DNA of 64,000 bases from Syntrophaceae bacterium UBA6087 (GTDB lineage: Bacteria > Desulfobacterota > Desulfomonilia > UBA1062). Under the pieces are notes generated by a model. The model did no database searches. It saw nothing but the letters and a program-made list of their open reading frames with translations, and was not told the DNA's origin. Below, in pieces: positions 35,491 to 43,962 of this stretch. Position numbers and translations under genes: made by a program. Within the stretch, counting starts at the first letter, position 1, and each line of letters opens with the position of its first letter. The stretch lies in NCBI GenBank assembly GCA_002448235.1, contig DIXF01000018.1, positions 144,137 to 208,136 of the forward strand, read 5' to 3'.

Positions 35491-36353
35491 TGAAGAAACC
35501 AAGTTCGCTCCATTCTCCGAGGTTGTCGTCGAAAAGGAGAGCCGAAGCACACTTCCACGAAATGTGGAGCGGGACGGTCAGCTTCAGTCTGGTGGCGATC
35601 CCCGTTCGGCTGGTCAAAGCCGTCGAGCCCGGCCGGGTCTCGTTTCACATGCTCCACGCCAAAGACTATTCACCCCTGCACAGAAGAATGTTGTGTCCGA
35701 AAGAAAACAAGATCGTCCCGCCGGATGAGATCGTGCGGGGATACGAGCTCTACCCGGGAAAGTACCTCCTGATAACGGACGAGGAGCTGGAATCCGTATC
35801 GCCCGAACGGAGCCGCACGGTCGAGATCATCGAGTTCATCGATATGGAGGAAGTCGATCCTGTATACTTTGACCACCCGTATTATCTCGCCCCTTTGAAG
35901 GGGGGAGAAAAAGCCTACAGGCTGCTGGCCGAAGCGATGCACCGGACCAATAAAGCGGGGCTGGCAAGGTTCGTTATGGGAGAACGGGAATACCTCGTGG
36001 CAGTCAAAAGCACTGAAGGGGTTCTATCCCTGATCACGCTTCACTACAGCGGGGAGGTGCTTTCCGGTGAGGACGTCTCCCCCGAGCAGGGAAAAACCGA
36101 ACGTGAAGAACAGGACCGCCTCAAAGGAATCATCCAGGGAATGATCGCGGACTTCGATCCGGATAAATATGCAGACGAACGCCGGGAGAATCTCCTGGAG
36201 ATCCTGAGGGAAAAAGCGAAGCACATGGCACCGGTGGAGTCGCCTGAGGTCGGGGAGGAAGAGGAAGAAAGCACGGTCGATCTGATCGCGGTGCTTGAAA
36301 AGAGTATGCGCAAGGTGAAAAAGACAGGTGAGCACAAAAGTCGCCGAGGTTGA
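35490..36353 (+). CDS. ku: Ku protein, second copy
   Basis: A 287-residue Ku paralogue with a GTG start at the previous stop (TAGTG). The core reads MWSGTVSFSLVAIPVRLVKAV, with LHAKDYSPLHRRMLCP and YELYPGKYLLITDEELES, which is closer to standard bacterial Ku than the first copy. It ends in a long charged tail (ESPEVGEEEEESTVDLI, then KSMRKVKKTGEHKSRRG). Two adjacent, diverged Ku genes suggest a Ku heterodimer. The gene overlaps the polymerase gene by 26 nt. Confidence 0.93.
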   Translation: MKKPSSLHSPRLSSKRRAEAHFHEMWSGTVSFSLVAIPVRLVKAVEPGRVSFHMLHAKDYSPLHRRMLCPKENKIVPPDEIVRGYELYPGKYLLITDEELESVSPERSRTVEIIEFIDMEEVDPVYFDHPYYLAPLKGGEKAYRLLAEAMHRTNKAGLARFVMGEREYLVAVKSTEGVLSLITLHYSGEVLSGEDVSPEQGKTEREEQDRLKGIIQGMIADFDPDKYADERRENLLEILREKAKHMAPVESPEVGEEEEESTVDLIAVLEKSMRKVKKTGEHKSRRG

Positions 36354-37233
36354 AGGTGCAAGACTGACCCTGACGAACCTGGATAAGGATCTCTACCCGT
36401 CCTACGGTTTCACGAAGGCCCATATCCTTGAATACTACCGCAGGATCTCCCCGTTTTGCCTGCCTCATCTGAAAGACCGCGCCCTGACGCTCAAGCGCTA
36501 TCCCGATGGAGTGGGAAAGGAATTCTTTTACGAGAAGCGCTGTCCTTCCCATCGTCCGTCCTGGGTGAAGACGGCAAAGATCCCCCGGGATAACGGCGAG
36601 CGTATGACGGTTTGCCTTGTCAACGACCTGAACACGCTCATCTGGGTAGAGAACCTCGCCTCTCTCGAGCTTCATGTCCCCCTTGCCAGGGCACATTCCC
36701 CCGAGACGCCCGACTCCATGGTCTTTGATCTGGATCCCGGCGACGGGGCCGACATCCTCGATTGCGGCCGGGTCGCGCTGATCATAAAGGCACTGCTCAA
36801 GGAGCTGCGGCTTGCATGCTGTCTGAAGACGTCAGGCCAGAAGGGGCTCCATGTACTGGTCCCCCTGAACAGCAGAGAGGTAACCTTCGAGGACACCAAG
36901 AAATTTTCGAGATCGGTGGCGGAAGTTCTGCAGCGAAGCTATCCGGACCTGGTGACTGCGAGAATGGGGAAGGAAGAGCGGGAAAAGAGGGTCTTCATAA
37001 ACTGGTCTCAGAACGACCCGTCAAAAACGATGGTGTGCGTGTATTCCCTGCGGGCCAGGGAAAAACCTGTCGTTTCCTTCCCCGTTGCGTGGGAGGAACT
37101 GGAGAATGCCCTCGACGAGGGAAATCCCCGCCGCCTGCAGTTTCTGCATTCCGAGGCCCTGAGCAGGGCCGAAAAACAGGGTGACCTCTTTCGGGAGGTG
37201 CTTGTCAAAAATCAGAAACTCCCTTACCTTTGA
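36328..37233 (+). CDS. ligD: LigD-type NHEJ polymerase (primase-polymerase), separate polypeptide
   Basis: A 301-residue archaeo-eukaryotic primase-type polymerase domain. Metal-binding D-x-D is in MVFDLDPGDG. KTSGQKGLHVLVPL, and FINWSQNDPSKTMVCVYSLRAREKPVVSFPVAW near the C-terminus, are typical of LigD POL. It fills gaps and adds NTPs or dNTPs at broken ends. In many bacteria this domain is fused to the ligase; here it is its own gene, with a GTG start inside the second Ku gene and 1 nt before the ligase start. Confidence 0.92.
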   Translation: MSTKVAEVEGARLTLTNLDKDLYPSYGFTKAHILEYYRRISPFCLPHLKDRALTLKRYPDGVGKEFFYEKRCPSHRPSWVKTAKIPRDNGERMTVCLVNDLNTLIWVENLASLELHVPLARAHSPETPDSMVFDLDPGDGADILDCGRVALIIKALLKELRLACCLKTSGQKGLHVLVPLNSREVTFEDTKKFSRSVAEVLQRSYPDLVTARMGKEEREKRVFINWSQNDPSKTMVCVYSLRAREKPVVSFPVAWEELENALDEGNPRRLQFLHSEALSRAEKQGDLFREVLVKNQKLPYL

Positions 37234-37234
37234 C

Positions 37235-38827
37235 ATGGGACTGAAAGAGTACAGAGCGAAGCGAAACTTCGAGAAGACCCCCGAGCCCCGACCGGGCCTC
37301 TCCAGAGAGGGGGGCCGTCTCGTCTTTGTCGTTCACAAGCACGTAGCCCGGGGCCTTCATTATGATCTCAGGCTCCAGATGGAAGGAGTGCTCAAGAGCT
37401 GGGCTGTCCCGAAGGGCCCCTCGATGAACCCTTCCGTAAAAAGGCTGGCCGTGATGGTGGAAGATCACCCGTCTGCTTACAAGGATTTTGAGGGAGTCAT
37501 CCCGGAGCACAATTACGGCGCAGGGAGCGTCATCGTCTGGGACAGGGGCTATTATCGCCACCCTTCCGCCAGCGAGGGGAAAGCCGGCGAGGAGCTCCTT
37601 CTGGATGGATTGAGCAAAGGAGACCTGAAGTTTGTCCTCGAAGGGGAAAAGCTTCAGGGTGAATTTGCACTGGTAAAGACAAAGAAGGATGATGCCTCAT
37701 GGCTTCTTTTGAAGAAAAGAGACAGCCATGCAACCCTAAAGGATATTCTCAAGGACAACCGTTCCGTCATGTCGAATAAGACCCTGGAGGATGTCACCGC
37801 CGGCAATCCGCTCAAACCCACCCGGAAAAGAACGATGAACCGGATCCGCCTTCGGGAAGCGCTGGAAGAAGAAGACCTCGAACAAGCGCCCATCACGCCG
37901 GCGCCGCACGACGTAAAACCCATGCTCGCGACCTTGATCAAAGAACCGTTCGATCATCCCGACTGGATCTTTGAGATGAAGTGGGATGGATACCGGGCCA
38001 TAGCCGAGATCCGGGACGGAAGCGTTTCGCTCTATTCCAGGAACCTGATCTCTTTCAACCAAAGGTATTATCCCGTTGCGGATGCGCTCAAGAAGCTGAA
38101 ACTGGATGCCGTCCTGGACGGCGAAATCGTGGTAGTGGACGATCAAGGGCATCCACATTTCCAGATGCTGCAGAATTTCCAGAGCACCGGAAAAGGTCAT
38201 CTGCTCTACTATGTGTTTGATCTGCTCCACCTCGACGGGCATGACCTCACCGGCCTCCCCCTCTTGAGGAGAAAAGAGCTCCTGAAAAAGATCCTCCCCT
38301 CTTCTCCGAAAATCAAGTTCAGCGATCATGTCAGAGAAGAAGGCATATTGTTTTATCGGGTCGTCAAAGAGAAAGGGCTCGAGGGGATCATAGCCAAACG
38401 CTCTCAAAGCATATACGAGATGGGCCTAAGGAGCGGGCAATGGCTCAAGGTCAAGACGCAGCTGACGCAGGAAGGCGTGATAGCGGGATTCACGGAGCCG
38501 AAAGGGAGCAGGAAAAATTTCGGAGCCCTTATCCTGGGTGTGTATGAGGGAGGCGAGCTGGTTTACATCGGCCATACCGGAGGCGGTTTCAATGCCGGTC
38601 TTCTGGGAGAAATCCGCAATAAAATGAACCCACTGATCAGCAGGAAGTGCCCCTTCAAGGTCGAACCCAGGGCCAATGCGCCTGTCACCTGGCTAAAGCC
38701 GGTACTGGTCTGCGAAGTTTCTTACCATGGCTGGACCCTGGACGGCATCATGAGACACCCGATTTTTTCACATCTGCGGGAGGATAAAGAGGCCCGCGAG
38801 GTAATGCGCGAAAAGCCTGGCGATTGA
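37235..38827 (+). CDS. ligD: LigD 3'-phosphoesterase + ATP-dependent DNA ligase
   Basis: A 530-residue protein. The N-terminal 3'-phosphoesterase domain (about 15-150) shows HKHVARGLHYDLRLQ, SMNPSVKRLAVMVEDHP and NYGAGSVIVWDRG. The ligase catalytic core begins near residue 225; motif I is K249WDGYR, the lysine that becomes adenylated. An OB domain follows, with NFGALILGVYEGGELVYIGHTGGGF. The start is taken at ATG 37235, just after the polymerase stop; an in-frame GTG at 37181 is possible. It seals the ends held by Ku. Confidence 0.93.
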   Translation: MGLKEYRAKRNFEKTPEPRPGLSREGGRLVFVVHKHVARGLHYDLRLQMEGVLKSWAVPKGPSMNPSVKRLAVMVEDHPSAYKDFEGVIPEHNYGAGSVIVWDRGYYRHPSASEGKAGEELLLDGLSKGDLKFVLEGEKLQGEFALVKTKKDDASWLLLKKRDSHATLKDILKDNRSVMSNKTLEDVTAGNPLKPTRKRTMNRIRLREALEEEDLEQAPITPAPHDVKPMLATLIKEPFDHPDWIFEMKWDGYRAIAEIRDGSVSLYSRNLISFNQRYYPVADALKKLKLDAVLDGEIVVVDDQGHPHFQMLQNFQSTGKGHLLYYVFDLLHLDGHDLTGLPLLRRKELLKKILPSSPKIKFSDHVREEGILFYRVVKEKGLEGIIAKRSQSIYEMGLRSGQWLKVKTQLTQEGVIAGFTEPKGSRKNFGALILGVYEGGELVYIGHTGGGFNAGLLGEIRNKMNPLISRKCPFKVEPRANAPVTWLKPVLVCEVSYHGWTLDGIMRHPIFSHLREDKEAREVMREKPGD

Positions 38828-38938
38828 AATCCTTTCCGACCACCAGATGACTTACCCGCATATGAAGTAACCAGGGGCTTCTGTTGCCCGAGATTACTCC
38901 ATATGCTTTTTCCTAATCATTACTACATGCCTTCATAT

Positions 38939-39595
38939 TCATTGATGCCCATGCTTGAGAGCATCAGAAGATTTATTCTTTGGAGAATGCTTGGGACCTT
39001 CAGCGTGTTCATCATGTGCGCTCTTGCCCGCTGCATCGAGATGAAGCCGTTCTACGTAATGCGTGTATTCAACGTATGCTTCAACAAATTCCCTGCCCTG
39101 AGTTACACTCTCGTCCTTGTGCTTATACGTATCCGCAGCATGTTCGTAACGCTTCCTGATGCCGGCAGCAACATCATCGGTGATAAGTTTCACCAAGGCA
39201 TCAGAGGAACCATTCGCCAGGGCTTTATCCGCTTCAGCAATTGCGGGCTCCACTTCGCCTGCCGGTTTCAGCCCGGTGAAGGCTGCACCTTCACCTGCCC
39301 GATGGATCCTTACAAGTGTGACAAAAAATTGATTTTCTGCTACGTCTGCGTTTTTCTTTCCCTTGGCGCTGAGTGCCTTTGCAAAGGCCGCACGAATCTC
39401 TTTTTCATCCTTCTGTTTTACCCACTTGAGTACAGGGGTGACATCCTTGGCGTTTAAGGCCTTCCGGGCATCCTCAATAACGGGACCATCCAACGTGTCG
39501 CAATGAGCGAAGACAATGCCATAATTCCCTACAATTAGTGCTGTTACGATAGCGGCCAGCATGAGTATCCGAACTAAATTGAACCTTTCTTTCAT
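38939..39595 (-). CDS. Exported DUF6448-like protein with His-rich tail
   Basis: A 218-residue protein. The signal peptide (KERFNLVRILMLAAIVTALIVGNYGIVFA) is followed by HCDTLDGPVIEDARKALNAK, a mostly helical body containing LVRIHRAGEGAAFTGLKPAG, and a His/Lys-rich tail (HDEHAEGPKHSPKNK). The opening Ala-His-Cys-Asp and the HRAGEGA segment match the uncharacterised DUF6448 family as I recall it. ATG 39595 has AAGGAGG upstream. Periplasmic; metal binding is possible from His and Cys but not shown. Confidence 0.7.
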   Translation of the reverse strand: MKERFNLVRILMLAAIVTALIVGNYGIVFAHCDTLDGPVIEDARKALNAKDVTPVLKWVKQKDEKEIRAAFAKALSAKGKKNADVAENQFFVTLVRIHRAGEGAAFTGLKPAGEVEPAIAEADKALANGSSDALVKLITDDVAAGIRKRYEHAADTYKHKDESVTQGREFVEAYVEYTHYVERLHLDAAGKSAHDEHAEGPKHSPKNKSSDALKHGHQ

Positions 39596-39669
39596 AATCA
39601 AATTCCTCCTTCGAGTTAATAAGATGCAATCCTCGCTGATCCTTGTATTCAAAAAACCAAAAGATATAA

Positions 39670-39683
39670 TTGATCTAAGTCAA
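39670..39683. promoter_or_regulatory. FNR/HcpR-like half-site palindrome TTGAT-CTAA-GTCAA
   Basis: One mismatch from the FNR consensus TTGAT-N4-ATCAA and also like the HcpR sites of anaerobes. It lies between the divergent DUF6448-like and EamA genes and could regulate either one. Confidence 0.5.
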
Positions 39684-39839
39684 GTGTTGCTCCATCATCA
39701 GAATAAACAAGTATGGTGGTCCCTTCATAGATTATACTGGCGAATAGGGGAGATCTGTACTTGCGAGGAATCTATGATTGAAATGCTACTTGCAATGATT
39801 TACCTAGTAGAGAGGTGAAGGCAGGAGAATGCAGGAAGA

Positions 39840-40892
39840 ATGAACAGCAACTATGGATTGCGTCACCCGGGTGTTTTAGCTGCCCTTGGGGCGGCGTTGC
39901 TGTTCGGCAGCGGAACGCCGATAGCCAAACTGTTGCTTTTCGGTATTAACCCTTGGCTCTTAGCTGGGCTGCTATACCTTGGATCTGGATTGGGCCTTGC
40001 GTTGTACCGGTTCGCAACTCGTGCTCCTGCCGGAAAACTTCTGCCGGGAGAATGGCCGTGGCTTTCAGGAGCGATCCTTTCAGGTGGAATAATCGCTCCG
40101 GTGCTCTTAATGTTTGGACTCACTTCCTTGACAGGGTCTGAAGCTTCCCTAATGCTGAACGCTGAAGGAGTATTCACCGTACTCCTGGCATGGTTCGTTT
40201 TTCACGAACACTTTGACCGGTATATCGTGCTGGGAATGATTGCTATCATTGCTGGTGCTGTTGTGCTCAGTTGGCCCGGGGAAGCACGTGTATCAGGTGT
40301 ATGGCCTGTTTTTGCCGTCCTGGGTGCATGTCTGTCATGGGGCATCGACAACAACCTAACCCGCAAGGTTTCGATGTCCGATGCAACCTGGATTGCCTCT
40401 ATGAAAGGGCTTGCAGCGGGAAGCGTGAATCTGGTGTTGGCCTTCATAACCGGCGCAAGCCTGCCGCCACTGGCTAATCTTACCGGTGCACTTGTTGTGG
40501 GCTGGCTGGCCTATGGCGTAAGCCTCTCTTTGTTCGTAATCGGTCTGCGCCACATGGGAACAGCTAGAACTGGAGCCTATTTCTCTGTTGCCCCTTTCTT
40601 CGGGGCAGTTCTGTCAATTCCACTCCTTGGTGAACCGGTCAGTTTGAAGCTGCTTATAGCAGGTGCTCTTATGGCCCTTGGTGTCTGGCTTCACTTAAGT
40701 GAACACCACATTCACCCCCACTCGCATGAATCGATAGAGCATGAGCATGAACATATTCACGAAAAAGACCATCAACACAGTCACGAAGACTCTGAGTCAT
40801 CAGAAAAGAATCACAGCCATATACATAAACATGAATCCATGACTCATACCCATGCCCATTATCCCGACACTCACCATAGGCACAAACATTGA
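39840..40892 (+). CDS. EamA/DMT-superfamily transporter with His-rich C-terminal tail
   Basis: A 350-residue membrane protein with about ten helices from two EamA repeats (first LGAALLFGSGTPIAKLLL, second VLGACLSWGIDNNLTRKV). After the last helix (about residue 288) comes a cytosolic tail of about 60 residues built of His-Glu/Ser-His repeats with more than 20 histidines. The tail suggests metal (Ni, Co, Zn) sensing or a role in metal export; EamA members otherwise move metabolites or amino acids. RBS CAGGAAG precedes ATG 39840. Confidence 0.85.
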   Translation: MNSNYGLRHPGVLAALGAALLFGSGTPIAKLLLFGINPWLLAGLLYLGSGLGLALYRFATRAPAGKLLPGEWPWLSGAILSGGIIAPVLLMFGLTSLTGSEASLMLNAEGVFTVLLAWFVFHEHFDRYIVLGMIAIIAGAVVLSWPGEARVSGVWPVFAVLGACLSWGIDNNLTRKVSMSDATWIASMKGLAAGSVNLVLAFITGASLPPLANLTGALVVGWLAYGVSLSLFVIGLRHMGTARTGAYFSVAPFFGAVLSIPLLGEPVSLKLLIAGALMALGVWLHLSEHHIHPHSHESIEHEHEHIHEKDHQHSHEDSESSEKNHSHIHKHESMTHTHAHYPDTHHRHKH

Positions 40893-41085
40893 TTACTGCG
40901 ATAAAACATCGGCTTTGACCATATCGATAACCGATGATCTCCTGATGAAAGTATACCTTTGAAATGCCCTTTGCAAAGTTTTGATCCTGGCACGAGATCA
41001 TCTTACAAGTTGTGCAGGGTATCCTTAACCTATCTTTACTCACGAATCGTCGTGACGCACTTGGTTAAAAGTTTTGATGTTGTTT

Positions 41086-41106
41086 TATACGGCATATTGC
41101 CGTATA
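41086..41106. promoter_or_regulatory. TA-operon operator, 21-bp perfect palindrome
   Basis: TATACGGCA-TAT-TGCCGTATA, two 9-bp arms. It lies about 20 nt before the antitoxin start and covers the likely -10. This is where RHH antitoxins with GNAT toxins repress their own promoter. Confidence 0.75.
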
Positions 41107-41126
41107 GATAATTATGGAGGTGCATT

Positions 41127-41411
41127 ATGCGTTCAACCACTTCATCGACTGCACGACTCGAAGCACGTATCAGCAAGGAGCTTCACGCGACTCTAAAACG
41201 AGCAGCAGAGCTACAAAATCGCACTATGACGGACTTCGTCATCGGTGCCATTCAAGATGCAGCGAGAAATGCCATCGAACAGGCGGAATCGCTCCGGCTG
41301 TCGCTAGCCGATCAGGAACGCTTTGCGCAGGCATTACTGTCGCCCCCTAGAGCCACTCCCGCCTTATCTCGTGCATTTGCCCGTCATCGCAAGTTACTGA
41401 GCAGTGAATGA
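41127..41411 (+). CDS. DUF1778/TacA-type RHH antitoxin
   Basis: A 94-residue antitoxin. The ribbon-helix-helix part is STARLEARISKELHATLKRAAELQNRTMTDFVI, and the C-terminal tail (LLSPPRATPALSRAFARHRKLL) is the toxin-wrapping segment with the typical PPRxTPALxRAF pattern. It overlaps the toxin gene by 4 nt (ATGA). It should neutralise the acetyltransferase and bind the palindrome at 41086. Confidence 0.9.
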   Translation: MRSTTSSTARLEARISKELHATLKRAAELQNRTMTDFVIGAIQDAARNAIEQAESLRLSLADQERFAQALLSPPRATPALSRAFARHRKLLSSE

Positions 41412-41914
41412 GCAATTTGTTTTTTCGAGCAACTCCACTCGAACAAACTCACGATCGCAGTAAATTCAATTGCGGTTCAGAATTGCTGGATACTTACTTC
41501 AGAGAGCGAGTCACCCAGGATATTCGCCGTAGGGTTACGGCGTGTTTTGTCGTGCTGTCGAGCGATAGCCGAATTGCCGGCTTCTACACCTTGGCATCTG
41601 CGAGTGTTTTCCTTGGGGATCTACCGGAAAAATACATTAAAAAACTACCGCGTTACCCTTCCGTTCCTGCAGTTCGCATGGGCCGTCTTGCTGCCGATCT
41701 GGCATTCGAAGGTCAAGGGCTCGGTGGTGTACTTCTGGCCGATGCTCTACAGCGAGTAATCCTTTCTGGGATTGCTGCCTATGCCTTAATAGTCGATGCC
41801 AAGGATGCAACCGCTGCTCAATTCTACCGCCACCACGGCTTCATAGAAACTTCAAGCGAGCCGTTGACTTTGTTTCTCCCTTTAGCAACAGCATCGGATC
41901 TGCTCATTAAATAA
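41408..41914 (+). CDS. GNAT-family toxin (TacT-like)
   Basis: A 168-residue N-acetyltransferase. It begins FFRATPLEQTHDRSKFNCGSELLDTYF, the TacT family opening, and carries the acetyl-CoA loop AADLAFEGQGLGGVLLADAL and a final strand AAQFYRHHGFIET with the Tyr-x3-His-Gly-Phe catalytic end. Known members acetylate the amino group of charged tRNAs and block translation. Paired with the upstream antitoxin. The reading frame is intact. Confidence 0.9.
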   Translation: MSNLFFRATPLEQTHDRSKFNCGSELLDTYFRERVTQDIRRRVTACFVVLSSDSRIAGFYTLASASVFLGDLPEKYIKKLPRYPSVPAVRMGRLAADLAFEGQGLGGVLLADALQRVILSGIAAYALIVDAKDATAAQFYRHHGFIETSSEPLTLFLPLATASDLLIK

Positions 41915-42109
41915 TTATAAGAGCAGAGCAGACACCATTAGGATCTACCGCTCAGAAAGTACCTATCTTGAAGCAGCCACAGGATAACCCCTATTGAAGG
42001 TTTCCTAAAGATAGTAATGGTTCTTTCAAGATAAAACAGACTTTTGATCTTGACATGGGATAGAAAGTTTTCACTGATATCAGGACGATGGAGTAATGAG
42101 TCCCGCAAT

Positions 42110-42675
42110 ATCTTTCGGAAAGCATATCTTTCAGGCTATCTACAACGCTTCTATCTTCTTCTGAAATCATAAGTTATATAGATCTGAGCAGCCCTTATAG
42201 AAATCGTTAGTGTCAATCTCTGTATCTGTGGATAGGATCACAACCTGCCTCCCAGCATTAGGGAAGTAGTTATTGACGATATTATCCCGATGAGTACTGT
42301 CAACCCGATGAGTACTGTCAAGGGGAGAAAGTGGAGTATCGCGATGATAATCGCTAACAAGAACTGGCTTGTCTGGGCCAAGCCCGACAAGAGCGATACT
42401 GCGAAAACCTCCTTTTCCCCGGCGGAAAGCCCGGAGTTCTTTATCTCATGGCCGCTGCGATCACTGACGTTAACCATCTCGGCTTATAGCTGCTCGAACA
42501 GTTCGCGTTCAGATTCTGTCATTCCACCAAGGTTCCTCAAACCTTCGAATTTGCGTACCTGTGCTTCCAGCTCGCGTTTCTCCTCCAGTAATGGCTGAAT
42601 CAGGAACACATCACTTTTTTCAAGTGATTCGATCCGGTTCAGATCCCGAGCAGCACACAGTTGTAAAGATCTCAC
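42110..42675 (-). pseudogene. dndD: DndD-type ATPase remnant (DNA phosphorothioation), several lesions
   Basis: Read on the minus strand: a coiled-coil piece (42675-42487) ends at an in-frame TAA; the same frame continues GLSAGEKEVFAVSLLSGLAQ, the ABC signature of DndD. A frameshift then leads to DTPLSPLDSTHR, DNIVNNYFPNAGRQV and VILSTDTEIDTNDFY, the Walker B/D-loop and C-terminus. A second shift follows, with ISEEDRSVVDSLKDML. An 18-bp tandem duplication repeats Asp-Ser-Thr-His-Arg. The rest of the dnd genes are absent, so it is a dead relic of a modification/restriction system. Confidence 0.75.
42286..42321. repeat. 18-bp perfect tandem duplication
   Basis: CCCGATGAGTACTGTCAA occurs twice head-to-tail (42286-42303, 42304-42321) inside the DndD relic. 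It keeps the frame (six codons). Confidence 0.9.
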
Positions 42676-43542
42676 CGCAGAACAGATCAGGGATGCCTAT
42701 TCCCAGTGGCTCCGTCCCGAAGAACTGATCCAGGTGACAGAAGGCCCGGCTCCCAGATAGTGCTGCAGGCAGGAATATAACGGGAAGCGTATCATTATTT
42801 TCGCAGCCCATGAGTGCCTTATCACGGGTGTCTTGCCGCTCTGGTTGCATGGCATTCTCATGATTAGCAGCCAATAGTGAAGAAGAACCGGATGGCAAGA
42901 GCTCCGGATTGCCTATAGATACCCTCGTCTGGAAAGTCGGATAAATACCGACATGACCATTCAGTAGCATTCATTATTTAATTGTATTCAGCCTTTTCAC
43001 TGCTCCTTGAGAGATTCGTTCGGATGCCCCTTCTTTTCATTTATTTGTTTTTATTGTTCTTATTAGTTATTTATGTTTTTATTCATTTTTTGTATTGACC
43101 GAATATCACTTTTGTTCTATAGCTCTATCAAGTCATATTATTGTTTTGATCTTGATTCAAAGCTTGTTGTTGTTTTTACAGCATGATCCCTCCCAACTGA
43201 GAGGAGAAAGGGCAGATCTTATGCAACAACATGATTTGTTTGTTTTTAATAAGATTTATAAGGCTGTGCTTAAGTCCGCATCCTGCTCTTCTACTGCAGA
43301 TATCGAAGTATTCAAGTTTCGCATAATTCCTGAAAATGGCTCAAACCGTGGCACATTCTCGCGGAAAGACCCCGCAAAGCGGGCAATCCACCTCCATTTG
43401 AACAGTTGCCGGATAGCAGCCAACTCCAGAAATTTGTCATGGAGAAGATATCCGGCGCATTACCCTGAAGGCATGAAGAATCGTAATAATAATGGCTGCG
43501 GACAGAGGATTTTACATGACGCAAAGAATGATTCGGGAATAA
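42676..43542. other. AT-rich gene-poor stretch
   Basis: A minus-strand open frame (42620-42970) reads ENNDTLPVIFLPAALSGSRA but is not recognised; it may be decayed material linked to the DndD relic. The long plus-strand frame from 43095 looks non-coding. T-rich sequence fills 43000-43180. After the repeat element, 43646-43962 holds GGCAT-TAGGTT-ATGCC (43837-43852), a possible operator before the TRAP operon. Confidence 0.4.
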
Positions 43543-43645
43543 AGGGTTCAACTCCGGGTCGGCCAACCCTGGGTGGACGCAAGAATGAAGAGAGCGTACA
43601 CTGTGGGAGCCCACATGACAACAGTGAACGCTCTCTTTGTTGCCC
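43543..43645 (+). repeat. Two-hairpin dispersed element, copy 1
   Basis: About 103 nt from AGGGTTC to GTTGCCC. Hairpin I: GGGT-CGGCCA-ACCC. Hairpin II: GAGAGCGTACACTGT (43590-43604) pairs with ACAGTGAACGCTCTC (43621-43635), with one A-A mismatch, around the 16-nt loop GGGAGCCCACATGACA. It is homologous to the reverse-oriented copy at 57400-57501: flanks and loops are conserved, while the stems differ but still pair. Confidence 0.8.
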
Positions 43646-43962
43646 AACCATATGAAGAAAATGAGAACGAGCATGGAAGGCATGGCCCAGACGGACAGAA
43701 TAAGGTTCAATTATTATTATCAATTAAACAATATTATATCCCGGACTGTTCAATGCAACCTATTCCTTGGAAAAGCTGAAAACCTCGATGTCCATAAGTC
43801 GGAATTCAGGTACTCACACAATCGGGGAAGGTCAATGGCATTAGGTTATGCCTCGGAAGGTATCCGGTGAGTGATTTATGAGAAATCGCGGAATCTGCCG
43901 GTTGGTTGGAAACGTGTAGGAAAAAATATACGGCGAGATATACGAAATCGAAGGAGGCTACT

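Noticed and set aside
40907..40936. CATCGG / CCGATG hairpin after the EamA gene as a terminator
   Set aside because: Only 6 bp, with no T-run.
43095..43655. A plus-strand open frame of 186 codons
   Set aside because: It runs through T-rich DNA and the hairpin element; its composition is not protein-like.
41127..43900. An insertion sequence or prophage carrying the TA pair and the DndD relic
   Set aside because: No transposase, integrase, terminal inverted repeats or target duplications were found.
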